Assembly (NCBI GenBank): GCA_031549485.1
Contig: JAVBPR010000010.1
Coordinates: 1 to 64,000 of the forward strand
DNA from: JAVBPR01 sp031549485
GTDB taxonomy: Bacteria > Bacillota > Clostridia > Oscillospirales > Feifaniaceae
Length of the DNA: 64,000 nt
Reading direction: 5' to 3'
The notes under the pieces were generated by a model. It made no database searches, was not told the origin of the DNA, and saw nothing but the letters and a program-made list of their open reading frames with translations. Positions 50,835 to 60,041 of this stretch are shown here, piece after piece. Each line of letters opens with the position of its first letter. Positions within the stretch are counted from its first letter, which is position 1. A program made the position numbers and the translations under genes.

Positions 50835-51920
50835 ATGATAAAATTTGTGCATTTTTCGGATAATCATCTCGACAGCGCTTTTTCGGGGCTTTCGCGAAAC
50901 CACGCGGATTTACGCAGAAGCGAGCAGAGGATGGTCTTTTCCTCCGCGATCGAAAGGGCGAAAGAAATCGGCGCGGATATTGTTTTTATTGCGGGTGATG
51001 TGTTTGATTCGCAGTATGTATCTAAAGAAACTGTGCTTGCGGTCAAAAAAGCTTTTGCCGGAGCGGAAAAAATAAAATTTGTCGTAACGCCGGGCAATCA
51101 CGATCCTTACATGTATCCCTGCCCGTGGTATTCAGAGGAATTTCCCGAGAATGTCTTCATATTCAAATCAAACGAGATTGAAAAATTCGAATTTCCCGAG
51201 CTTTGTCTTGAAGTTTACGGCTGCGCTTTTTCCGAAAAGCCGCCTCTTATTGATTTTGTCAAGGAAAAGCATGCGAAATACAGCGTCGGGGTTTTCCACG
51301 GGGATTTTAACAGCGGAAAAAATTCGGCATATGCGCCGATAACAAAAGAAGAAATTATAAACAGCGGTTTTGATTATCTCGCGCTCGGACATGCTCATGC
51401 TTATGCATCGGGAAAGCTCGGCGAAACGACCGTTGCCTATTCGGGATGCCCCGAGGGAAGAGGATTTGACGAATGTGACGAAAAATATATAATTTTGGGC
51501 GAGATCAATGAAAACGGCGTGAATTTGCAAAAAGAGAGCATTCAAAACAGAAAATTGTATCGCTTGAAAATCGACCTTGGAGGTGTGTCACTTTCGGAAG
51601 AGGCGGCAGGGCTTTGCCGCGCCGCTGCGGAAAAAATCGGAGCGACACCGCGAGATTTGCTTAGTTTTGTGCTTGCCGGAACTTTGCAAAGGGAAGCAAA
51701 TATTGAAATAAAAACTTTAAAACTCAGCTTTGACGGCTATTTTTACGCGGAGGTAAAAGACGAAACCATCCCGGAATTTTCGGCGGATGATTTCGCGCAG
51801 GACAGCCTTATGGGGCTGATTGTGAAAAACGGCGCTGTGTTTGCCGACGCATATCCCGAGAAAAAGGACAAGGTGCTTCGTGCAATGAAAATGTGCCGCG
51901 ACGCGCTTTCCTGGAGGTAA
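50835..51920 (+). CDS. SbcD/YhaO-type DNA repair metallophosphoesterase
   Basis: 361 residues, Mre11-like nuclease subunit. Phosphoesterase motifs: FVHFSDNHLDSAF, VFIAGDVFDSQYV, VVTPGNHDPYM, GVFHGDF and LALGHAHAY. Start ATG 50835 aligns with the usual family N terminus and has AAGGAAGTGG; the ATG at 50793 is too early. It is 2 bp from the ATPase gene that follows, the usual SbcD-SbcC or YhaO-YhaN pairing. Confidence 0.88.
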   Translation: MIKFVHFSDNHLDSAFSGLSRNHADLRRSEQRMVFSSAIERAKEIGADIVFIAGDVFDSQYVSKETVLAVKKAFAGAEKIKFVVTPGNHDPYMYPCPWYSEEFPENVFIFKSNEIEKFEFPELCLEVYGCAFSEKPPLIDFVKEKHAKYSVGVFHGDFNSGKNSAYAPITKEEIINSGFDYLALGHAHAYASGKLGETTVAYSGCPEGRGFDECDEKYIILGEINENGVNLQKESIQNRKLYRLKIDLGGVSLSEEAAGLCRAAAEKIGATPRDLLSFVLAGTLQREANIEIKTLKLSFDGYFYAEVKDETIPEFSADDFAQDSLMGLIVKNGAVFADAYPEKKDKVLRAMKMCRDALSWR

Positions 51921-51922
51921 AT

Positions 51923-53638
51923 ATGGCCGAAATGATTATTAAAAAAATCGAGATTTCTTCCTTCGGAAAGCTAAAAGATTTCGAACTTTGCCTTGACGAC
52001 AAAATCAATATGATAACGGCGGATAACGAATGGGGAAAAAGCACCGTTTGCGCGTTTATTTTGTTTGTTTTGTACGGAATAGGGAAAGGCAAAGACAAAA
52101 AATCCGCCGAGAAATACATGCCGTGGAGCGGTGAAATCGCTTCTGGCTCGCTTGTAATGCAGATTGACGGTATCGCTTACAGGCTTTCGAGGAGCGCAAA
52201 CGCAAGAACCGAAAAATTCGCCGCTTTTATTGACGCGACAGGGGAAACGGTTTCGACCGATTCGCGGTTTTTCGAAAATTTGTCGGGAATCGGCCGCGAA
52301 AGTTTTTGCAGGACGGTATATGTCTCGGAGTGGGGCTCTGAAGTCACCGCAAGCGGAGAGCTTGAGGCGAAAATCAGAAATTTGGTCTCGTCCGGGGACG
52401 AAAGCGTTTCGTTTGCTTCCGCAAAAAAATATCTCGAGGAAAAAAAGAAAAACTATGTGCATAAAAACCGCTCGGGCGGCTTTATAGATAAATTGGAGGA
52501 ACTGATTCGCGGAAAAAAATCAGCTCTTTATGACGCGCGTGTCAAATATGAAATACAGCTCGAAGAAAAATCAAAACTCCAGGAGCTCGAAAAAGATGAG
52601 GAAAAACTCTCAAGTAAAGTCAAAGAGCTTTACACCGAACTCTCCGAAACGGAAAGCGGCATAAACAACGACGAAAGAATCCTCGGAAAAGCCACCGCCA
52701 TGCGGATTGCCGAAGAAAAAAGCGAATATGAAACGTTTAAATCAAATCCGCCGGTAAAAAAGAAAAATTATACGCTTTTGATACTCGCGGCGGTCTTTTT
52801 GCTTCTTTGCGCCGGGCTCTTTTTCGTTAATATCTATATAGGAATCGCCTGCGGCGCGGTCGCGATTATTGTGGGAACACTGTTTTTGGCGGCGGAATTA
52901 AAGCAAACGGCAGTCAGGAAAAAATACGACAATACTCTATGCGAAATGCTTGATAAAATAGAAAAAAGCGAAAAAGAATTTATCGAGCGCTTCGGAAAAG
53001 ACTCCGAAAACTTTTTTGCCGATAATGAATCGGAGGGCGCGGCGCGAGCAGAACTTGCCGCGCAAATCGCAAAAGTTTCGGGAGCAAAAGAGGAAATAGA
53101 AGATAGGATAAAAGCGCTGCTTATTAAAACGGCGCAGGATATGATTTTGCCCGCCGAAATTGAGGGGGAAATCGACTTCCTGCAGGCCGAGCTTTTTGAT
53201 GCGAAAGAGCAAAATGAGATTATAGATATTGCGACAGACCTTCTGCAAAAATCCTTTTCGGAGCTTCAGGAAAAGCTCGCGCCGGCGATAAATCAAAAGG
53301 CGGGAGAATATTTAAGTGAATTTACAGACGGCGCATATGGCTCGCTTTCGGTCGATCACGAGTTTAACATAAAAATAAAAAGTGCGGGAGAAATCCGCGG
53401 AACCGAAAATTTCAGCAAAGGAACGCAGGACGCCGTTTATCTTGCGCTGCGCCTCGCGCTTTCGGACATTTTATATGAAGGATTTTATCCGCCGCTTATT
53501 TTTGACGACTCTTTTTCGGGAATCGACGACAAGCGTCTTTCAAAAATTATTTTTGCTCTTGAAAACGGCGAAAAAAACCGTCAAATTATATTATTTTCTT
53601 GCAGTGGGCGAGAGGAAAAAGCAAAAGTTGGTTGTTAA
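51923..53638 (+). CDS. YhaN/SbcC-like AAA ATPase with membrane hairpin
   Basis: 571 residues, the Rad50-like partner of the upstream nuclease. Walker A is ADNEWGKSTVCAFI; signature NFSKGTQDAVYLALRLAL; Walker B PPLIFDDSFSGIDD. Two coiled coils (about 185-270 and 350-430) flank two hydrophobic segments (about 285-335, LLILAAVFLLLCAGLFFV and IGIACGAVAIIVGTLFLA). That suggests that the hinge is membrane-embedded, as in YhaN relatives, in place of a zinc hook. GGAGGTAAAT precedes ATG 51923. Confidence 0.85.
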   Translation: MAEMIIKKIEISSFGKLKDFELCLDDKINMITADNEWGKSTVCAFILFVLYGIGKGKDKKSAEKYMPWSGEIASGSLVMQIDGIAYRLSRSANARTEKFAAFIDATGETVSTDSRFFENLSGIGRESFCRTVYVSEWGSEVTASGELEAKIRNLVSSGDESVSFASAKKYLEEKKKNYVHKNRSGGFIDKLEELIRGKKSALYDARVKYEIQLEEKSKLQELEKDEEKLSSKVKELYTELSETESGINNDERILGKATAMRIAEEKSEYETFKSNPPVKKKNYTLLILAAVFLLLCAGLFFVNIYIGIACGAVAIIVGTLFLAAELKQTAVRKKYDNTLCEMLDKIEKSEKEFIERFGKDSENFFADNESEGAARAELAAQIAKVSGAKEEIEDRIKALLIKTAQDMILPAEIEGEIDFLQAELFDAKEQNEIIDIATDLLQKSFSELQEKLAPAINQKAGEYLSEFTDGAYGSLSVDHEFNIKIKSAGEIRGTENFSKGTQDAVYLALRLALSDILYEGFYPPLIFDDSFSGIDDKRLSKIIFALENGEKNRQIILFSCSGREEKAKVGC

Positions 53639-53689
53639 AATCCGATTTTTGTTATAAAATATATAAAGTTTAATAATAGGAGGGGCCTT

Positions 53690-54037
53690 ATGATAAAACT
53701 TGAAGGCGGCAAAGGGGATATTAATATTTCCCGTTCGGCACTCGCAACTTTGGTCGGCATCGCGGTAACCTCTTGCTACGGAGTTGTCGGGATGACTGCG
53801 CGCGTGGCCAGCGATAATCTTATTTCGCTTCTCAAAAAAGAGAATTTCGAGCGCGGAATAAAGGTCGATTTAATAAACGAAAAATTGCAAATAGACCTTC
53901 ATATTGCCATTTTGCACGGCGTAAATATTAAGGCGATATCAGAGAGCATCATGCATAAGGTGCGCTATACAATGGAAGACCTTTCGGGCTTTGATGTCGG
54001 CGAAATTTATATTCATGTTGACGGAATGAAAGTTTAA
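53690..54037 (+). CDS. Asp23/Gls24 family protein (YloU-like)
   Basis: 115 residues. The family, of unclear envelope-stress function, is recognised by NISRSALATLVGIAVTSCYGVVGM and GEIYIHVDGMKV. The gene immediately upstream of the fatty-acid-kinase gene fakA is usually this one in Firmicutes. Start ATG follows AGGAGGGGCCTT. Confidence 0.92.
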   Translation: MIKLEGGKGDINISRSALATLVGIAVTSCYGVVGMTARVASDNLISLLKKENFERGIKVDLINEKLQIDLHIAILHGVNIKAISESIMHKVRYTMEDLSGFDVGEIYIHVDGMKV

Positions 54038-54068
54038 TAACCGCATAAGCGTATGGAGGAATAAAACA

Positions 54069-55721
54069 TTGGCTAATAAAATTTCGGGAAACACGCTGCG
54101 CGGAATGATGATTTCCGGCGCGGCGAATATTCAGAATTGCAAAGAATCGGTTAATGATTTAAACGTTTTTCCCGTTCCGGACGGAGATACGGGAACTAAT
54201 ATGTCGCTGACTATCGGCGCGGCGGCAAGGTAACTTGAAAAAAACAGCGACGGCACGGTCGGCGAGGTCGCGAAAATTGCGGCCGGAGCTCTTCTTCGCG
54301 GGGCGAGAGGAAACTCAGGCGTTATTCTTTCGCTCATCTTCAGGGGATTTTCCAAAGGCCTTGAGGGCAAAACCGAGGCGGGCGGAATTGATTTTGCAGA
54401 GAGTTTGAAGCTCGGCGTTGCCGCGGCTTACAAAGCGGTTATGAAACCTACGGAAGGCACTATTCTCACAGTTGTCAGAGAAGCGGCTGATGTTGCGGTT
54501 GCCGCGGCAGAGGCGGCGGATGATATATCCTCGGTTCTCGACGCGACGATAGAAGAGGCAAAAGCCTCGCTTGCAAGAACGCCGGAGTTGCTTCCTGTTT
54601 TAAAGGAAGCAAATGTCGTTGATGCAGGCGGAATGGGACTTATAAAGATTTTTGAGGGAATGAAGGCTTTCCTTGCCGACGGCGTCGGAATAAAAGCGAG
54701 CGAGCAGGGAGAGCAAAGCGCGCGAGCTGACTTTGCCTCGTTTGATACCGAAGATATAAAATTTGCATATTGCACCGAATTTATCGTAAATATCGCGCCT
54801 TCCGCGCGCCTTAAAGATCCGCAGAAGCTCCGCGGCTATCTTGAATTTATCGGGGACAGCGTTGTTGTCGCAGATGATGAAGATATTATAAAATGCCATG
54901 TTCACACAAATAATCCGGGCAAAGCGATTGAAGAAGCGCTGAAATACGGATTTTTGTCGAATATGAAAATCGAAAACATGAAAGAGCAGCTCGAAAGAGA
55001 ACAGCTTGAAAGCGGAAAGCAGCCCGCAGAGTCAAATGAACGGGTTATCGTTCCGCCGAGCAAAGATTTCGGTTTTGTCGCGGTTTCCGCGGGCGACGGC
55101 ATCACGGCGGTGTTTAAGGACCTCGCGGTCGACGAAATAGCTTTCGGCGGACAGACGATGAACCCGTCAACCGAAGATATTTTAAGATGTATTGATAGAG
55201 TTCCGGCAAAGACAGTTTTTGTCCTGCCGAACAATAAAAACATAATTATGGCGGCGGAAATGGCGGTTCCTTTAAGCGATAAGGAAGTTATCGTTTTGCC
55301 GACAAAAACTATTCCGCAAGGCATTTCGGCTCTTCTTGCTTTTGATTCCGAACAGACGGCGGGCGAGAACAAAAGGAATATGTCCGAGGCTTTCAAAAAG
55401 GTAAAGAGCGGCTCGATAACATACGCCGTGCGCGACTCGGTGGTCGACGGCAGAAATATTAAAGAGGGCGAGCTTCTCTGCCTCGCCGAAAACAAGGTGA
55501 AACTTGTTGAAAAAACGCTTACAAAAGCGGCGGTAAAGCTAACTCAAGAGCTTGCGGAGAAAAACAGCAGCTATATGCTGATGTTCTACGGCGCGGACGT
55601 CACCGAAGAGCAGGCGGAGGAAGCAAAGGCACAGATAATTAAGAAAATGGGCTCCTCATTTGAGGTCAATTTGATAAACGGCGGACAATCGGTTTATTAT
55701 TATATTTTTTCGATAGAATAA
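54069..55721 (+). pseudogene. fakA: Fatty acid kinase catalytic subunit gene (fakA/yloV) interrupted by an in-frame stop
   Basis: FakA phosphorylates FakB-bound fatty acids. The frame opens at TTG 54069 (site GGAGGAATAAAAC) and gives the family's nucleotide- and Mg-binding block LNVFPVPDGDTGTNMSLTIG, then reaches TAA at 54231-54233 (codon 55), continuing in frame as LEKNSDG...GALLRGARGNSGVILS to 55721. One substitution from GAA or CAA would explain it. Re-initiation (first candidate TTG 54405) would lack the DGDTGTN residues. Either a true nonsense mutation or an assembly error. The rest of the 551-codon frame, including DAGGMGLIKIFEGM and the C-terminal DegV-binding part, is intact. Confidence 0.85.
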
Positions 55722-55726
55722 TAATC

Positions 55727-55755
55727 AGGGCAGGGGCTTTTGCCCTTGCCCTTTA
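55727..55755 (+). terminator. Weak hairpin terminator after fakA
   Basis: AGGGCAGGGGC / GCCCTTGCCCT stem with one G-U pair, loop TTTT, only three T residues downstream. recG starts 20 bp later, so partial read-through is likely. Confidence 0.55.
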
Positions 55756-55774
55756 AAATTATGTGGTGAAAATA

Positions 55775-57817
55775 ATGTTGAAAAATATTGGGATCGAAAA
55801 ACTTAAAGGTGTCGGCGACAAGCGCAAGCAAGCGCTTGCAAAAGCGGGAGTAAACACCGTTTCCGACCTGCTTTCCTATTATCCGCGCGATTATTCCGAC
55901 CGGCGAAGCATAACGAAAATTTCCGAGCTTCTTGTCGGAGACGACGCGGTCGTCATCGGCACGCTTCTTTCGGCCGATATGGTACGAACCCGCGGCGGAG
56001 CGGCACTTTTGAAGGTCAAAGTCAGCGATAACAGCGGAATTTTGGAGATAGTGTTTTTTAATCAGATTTATCTTCGGCAAAAATTTGTCGTCGGAAAAAA
56101 ATATGTGTTTTTCGGCAGGGTTACCGGCGACTTTGTAAGCAGAAGAATGGCAAATCCCGAATTTGATTTTTATGACGGTGAAAATTTCAAGGGCGAAATC
56201 TTGCCGATATATTCATTAAGCGAGGGGCTTTCGCAAAATTTTATCCGCAAACTCACCGAAGAAGCGGTCTCAAAATATTCCGGCGAAATCGAAGAAATTC
56301 TGCCGCCGGAAATAATTTCGGAGTTTGAGCTATATCCGAAAGACGCGGCGGTAAAGGGAATTCACTACCCCGAAAACTATAATGTGATTGCAAAATCGAG
56401 AGAGCGCCTCGCTTTTGACGAACTTCTGTGCCTTCAGCTCGGTCTTTGGCGGCTGAAACAGGGCAGAAAAACTAAAACATCGGTGATTATCGACGGCGGA
56501 AAATACGCCGAAGAATTTATAAAAAGCCTCCCGTATGAACTTACAAAAGGGCAAAATAGCGCGATTGCGGACGGCGTTGCGGATATGAAAAAAAACACGC
56601 CGATGAACCGGCTTGTTCAAGGTGATGTAGGCTGCGGAAAGACGGCGGTCGCGTCGGCGCTGATGTACGCGGCGGTGAAAAACGGCTACCAATGCGCGTT
56701 TATGGCGCCGACAGAGCTCTTGGCAACCCAGCATCTTGCAAGCCTTACAAAGATGTTCGGCGGCTTTGGCGTCCGCGTCGAAGTCTTAAGCGGAAGCGTG
56801 AAAGCAAAGGAAAAAACTGAAATAAAATCGCGGCTGAAGGCGGGCGAAATAGATATACTGATAGGCACACACGCGCTGATTGAGGAGGACACGGTTTTTG
56901 CAAAGCTCGGGCTTATCGTCACCGACGAACAGCACAGATTCGGGGTGGCGCAAAGGGCAAAGCTAAGCGTTAAAGGCGATAATCCGCATATCTGTGTTAT
57001 GAGCGCGACGCCGATACCGCGAACCCTTGCGTTGATGCTTTACGGCGACCTTGATTTGTCGCTTATTGAAGAACTGCCGAAAAACCGCCAGCCAATCAGC
57101 ACATTTATCGTCCCTCCCGAAAAGAGAGACGGAATGTACGGCTTTTTAGCGGACAGAATAAAAGAGGGAAGGCAAATTTACGTTGTTTGCCCTCTCGTTT
57201 CGGAAAGCGAAATGCTCGAGGGGGTTAAAAGCGCGGAGCAGCATTTTGAGGACCTGAAAGGCAAACTTCGCGGCGCGAAAATCGGGCTGATTCACGGTAG
57301 GCTAAAAGAAAAGGAAAAGACCGAAATCATGGCGCTTTTTGCCGCGGGCGAAATTGATATTCTCGTATCAACAACCGTTATTGAGGTCGGCATAGATGTT
57401 GCAAATGCAACGGTTATGGTGATCGAAAACGCAGAGAGATTCGGTCTTTCCGCGATGCATCAGCTTCGAGGCCGCGTCGGCCGCGGCAAAGAAAAATCCT
57501 ACTGCTTTTTGATGAGCGAGAGCAAGACGGAAAAAGCGCTTATAAGGCTCGGGATTTTGAAAAACGAGAGCAGCGGATTTAAGGTGGCGGAAGAGGATTT
57601 GAAAATCAGAGGGCCGGGCGATTTCTTCGGAAATATGCAGCACGGCTTGCCGCAATTTAAAATCGCGGATTTGCAGACCGACAGGGAGATAATCGCAAAG
57701 GTCGGGAGGGCCGCCGCAAAAATTATCGGCAAAGACGGGACCCTTGCGTCCTGCCCTCGTCTTTTGAGTGAAATAGAGCAGCTTCTCACTTTCAAAGAGG
57801 GAAATTTTTTAAATTAG
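55775..57817 (+). CDS. recG: ATP-dependent DNA helicase RecG
   Basis: Remodels stalled replication forks and recombination junctions. 680 residues: N-terminal wedge domain (LKGVGDKRKQALAKAGV; YPRDYSDRR), Walker A GDVGCGKTAVA, the DEQH box VTDEQHRFGV, motif III VMSATPIPRTLAL, and the C-terminal motif HQLRGRVGRGKE. ATG 55775 is preferred because GGTGA lies 5 nt upstream; two earlier GTG codons are possible. Confidence 0.95.
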   Translation: MLKNIGIEKLKGVGDKRKQALAKAGVNTVSDLLSYYPRDYSDRRSITKISELLVGDDAVVIGTLLSADMVRTRGGAALLKVKVSDNSGILEIVFFNQIYLRQKFVVGKKYVFFGRVTGDFVSRRMANPEFDFYDGENFKGEILPIYSLSEGLSQNFIRKLTEEAVSKYSGEIEEILPPEIISEFELYPKDAAVKGIHYPENYNVIAKSRERLAFDELLCLQLGLWRLKQGRKTKTSVIIDGGKYAEEFIKSLPYELTKGQNSAIADGVADMKKNTPMNRLVQGDVGCGKTAVASALMYAAVKNGYQCAFMAPTELLATQHLASLTKMFGGFGVRVEVLSGSVKAKEKTEIKSRLKAGEIDILIGTHALIEEDTVFAKLGLIVTDEQHRFGVAQRAKLSVKGDNPHICVMSATPIPRTLALMLYGDLDLSLIEELPKNRQPISTFIVPPEKRDGMYGFLADRIKEGRQIYVVCPLVSESEMLEGVKSAEQHFEDLKGKLRGAKIGLIHGRLKEKEKTEIMALFAAGEIDILVSTTVIEVGIDVANATVMVIENAERFGLSAMHQLRGRVGRGKEKSYCFLMSESKTEKALIRLGILKNESSGFKVAEEDLKIRGPGDFFGNMQHGLPQFKIADLQTDREIIAKVGRAAAKIIGKDGTLASCPRLLSEIEQLLTFKEGNFLN

Positions 57818-57825
57818 AGGTTTTT

Positions 57826-58704
57826 ATGGTAAGAGATTGTATAATTATCGGCGGCGGCCCGGCGGGCGTTTCGGCGGCGCTATATACCGCACCGTATTTT
57901 GACACATTGATAATTTCGAAAGGTGCCGGCGCCCTTAAAAACGCCGAAAAAATAATGAATTATTACGGTTTCCCCGATGGTATTTCGGGAGCGGATTTGC
58001 AGGCGCGCGGATATGAGCAAGCGGCGAAGAGCGGCGCCGAAATCTTAGAAGATGAAGTGTTTTCGATTGCAAAAGAAACCGATTATTTCCTGCTTGTCTG
58101 CAAAAAAGAAACTTATAAGGCAAGAACTGTAATAATTGCGGCAGGTGCAAACAGGGTAGCTCCGCCGAAAATCGGAATCGAACACTTTGAGGGCGCGGGG
58201 GTAAGCTATTGCGCAATATGCGACGGCTTTTTCTTCAGAGATAAAAAAGTTGCCGTTTTGGGAAGCGGGGAATACGCGCGCCATGAGATAAAAGAGCTGC
58301 AAAACTTTACGAAAAATGTAGTTTTGCTTACTAACGGCGAATCGTCTCCGATATCGCCTGAAGCGATAGATTTTAAAATCGATACTCGCAAAATAAAAAC
58401 ATTAATCGGAGAAAACCGCCTTTCCGGAATCGTTTTTGAAGACGGATTTGAAATGCCGATTGACGGCGTTTTTGTCGCGCAGGGTTCCGCTTCTTCGGTA
58501 GACTTTGCGAGGAAAACCGGAGTTGTAACCGAAAAAAATCTTATCGTCGTTGACAAAAACGGAGAAACAAATATAAAAGGGCTTTATGCCGCGGGCGACT
58601 GCGTAAGCGAGCTCAAGCAAATTTCGGTGACGGTCGGAACGGCGGCGGTCGCGGGAAGAAGTGTTGTAAATTACTTGCGCAAAATATTGCATAAGGGCAA
58701 TTAA
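57826..58704 (+). CDS. trxB: Thioredoxin reductase-like flavoprotein
   Basis: 292 residues, FAD- and NAD(P)H-dependent disulfide reductase. FAD motif IIIGGGPAGVSAALY, redox centre YCAICDG (Cys129, Cys132), second nucleotide motif VLGSGEYARHE (GxGxxA-like) and the FAD-closing GLYAAGDCV. The protein is shorter than E. coli TrxB and has a diverged NAD(P)H helix, so electron donor and partner may differ; the 29.5-kb thioredoxin is a possible substrate. It is 9 bp after recG. Confidence 0.87.
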   Translation: MVRDCIIIGGGPAGVSAALYTAPYFDTLIISKGAGALKNAEKIMNYYGFPDGISGADLQARGYEQAAKSGAEILEDEVFSIAKETDYFLLVCKKETYKARTVIIAAGANRVAPPKIGIEHFEGAGVSYCAICDGFFFRDKKVAVLGSGEYARHEIKELQNFTKNVVLLTNGESSPISPEAIDFKIDTRKIKTLIGENRLSGIVFEDGFEMPIDGVFVAQGSASSVDFARKTGVVTEKNLIVVDKNGETNIKGLYAAGDCVSELKQISVTVGTAAVAGRSVVNYLRKILHKGN

Positions 58705-58758
58705 TAATATATAATATTTAAATATATTTAAGATAAATATAACAGGAGATGATTTTAC

Positions 58759-59631
58759 ATGAAAGATTATATTTTAGTATCCGATAACACCACCGATCTC
58801 CCGACAGAATTTTTTAAGGAAAACGATATCGAACTTATCGAGCTTCCTTTTTTGTTCGAGGGCAAGGAATATGTCGGGAACGACGGTGTCGATAATAAAT
58901 ACTTTTTTGACCGAATCAGAGAAGGCGAAATGCCAACGACCTCGCAGGTCAATGTTGAAACTTTTGTAAGCGTTTTTTCAAGGCTTGCAAGAGAGGGTAA
59001 AGATATATTTTACGTCGCTTTTTCAAGCGGACTTTCGGGAACATATAACAGCGCCTGCATGGCGAAAAAAGAGCTTGAGGATAAAATTGATGTAAATATC
59101 GAAATTATCGATACACTTGCGGCTTCGATGGGCGAAGCGCTTCTTCTTTGCCATGTTGTTGAAAACAAGAAGAACGGCATGAGCCTCAGCGAAAATAAAG
59201 AATGGCTTTTGGCTAACCGCCTTAAAGTCTGTCATTATGTCACGGTAAATGACCTTAAACATCTTCACAGAGGCGGCAGGGTTAGCAAAGCGTCCGCGGT
59301 TTTGGGGACCATGCTTGGTATAAAGCCGATAATCGTTGTCGACGATGAAGGGCATCTTGTTCCGATAAACAAAATCAGGGGAAGGCATCAGGCCATTGAA
59401 GAGCTTTACAAAATGATGGCTGAAGAAGCGGTCGCTCCCGAGGAACAGATTGTATTTATAAGCCACGCGGACTGCAAGGAAGAAGCGGAGCTTCTCGGCA
59501 ACATGATAAAAGAAAAATTAAAGGTTAAAGAAATTCGCTATGGAAAAATAGGGCCGATTATCGGCGCACATGCGGGCCCCGGAACGATCGCGCTGTTTTT
59601 CTTCGGCAACAAAAGAATGTTCGCTTCCTGA
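58759..59631 (+). CDS. DegV-family fatty-acid-binding protein (FakB-like)
   Basis: 290 residues. FakB carries fatty acids to FakA for phosphorylation. DegV hallmarks: VSDNTTDLP, MPTTSQVNVETF, FSSGLSGTYNSAC, and the C-terminal IGPIIGAHAGPGTIALFF. It has its own AT-rich upstream region and ribosome site AACAGGAGATGA. Since fakA in this window carries a nonsense codon, its activity may depend on how that is resolved. Confidence 0.92.
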   Translation: MKDYILVSDNTTDLPTEFFKENDIELIELPFLFEGKEYVGNDGVDNKYFFDRIREGEMPTTSQVNVETFVSVFSRLAREGKDIFYVAFSSGLSGTYNSACMAKKELEDKIDVNIEIIDTLAASMGEALLLCHVVENKKNGMSLSENKEWLLANRLKVCHYVTVNDLKHLHRGGRVSKASAVLGTMLGIKPIIVVDDEGHLVPINKIRGRHQAIEELYKMMAEEAVAPEEQIVFISHADCKEEAELLGNMIKEKLKVKEIRYGKIGPIIGAHAGPGTIALFFFGNKRMFAS

Positions 59632-59667
59632 TAAAAGATTAGTTTATGGCTGTGTAAGGAGAGAAAA

Positions 59668-60018
59668 ATGCCTAACAGAATTAATGTGAACGTGGTAGGG
59701 ACAACCTATACGGTCGTTACCGACGAATCCGAAGAGTACATATCGAAAATAGCAAAAGACGTCGACAAAAGAATGCGCGAAGTGCTCAGAGAAAACGACA
59801 AGGCGTCGATAACCATGTCGGCTGTTATGGCCGCGTTTGACCTTTGTGACGCGCTTTATAAAACCGACGAAACTGCGGAAAATATGAGAACGCAAATCAA
59901 GGATTACATGAGTTATATGGCAAAAGCAAAAGCGGAAAGCGAAGAATCGCGCCGCGAGATAAGCAAACTTATGAACGAGATTTCCGATTTGCGGCAAAGA
60001 CTTCGCGCGGGCCGTTAA
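59668..60018 (+). CDS. zapA: Cell division protein ZapA
   Basis: 116 residues. Promotes FtsZ bundling at midcell. N-terminal RINVNVVGTTYTVVTDESEEY and a long C-terminal coiled coil are typical. It begins behind AAGGAGAGAAAA and is followed 23 bp later by the U32 peptidase gene, an order frequent in Clostridia. Confidence 0.92.
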   Translation: MPNRINVNVVGTTYTVVTDESEEYISKIAKDVDKRMREVLRENDKASITMSAVMAAFDLCDALYKTDETAENMRTQIKDYMSYMAKAKAESEESRREISKLMNEISDLRQRLRAGR

Positions 60019-60041
60019 TTTACAGAAAACAAGAGGGGCAT

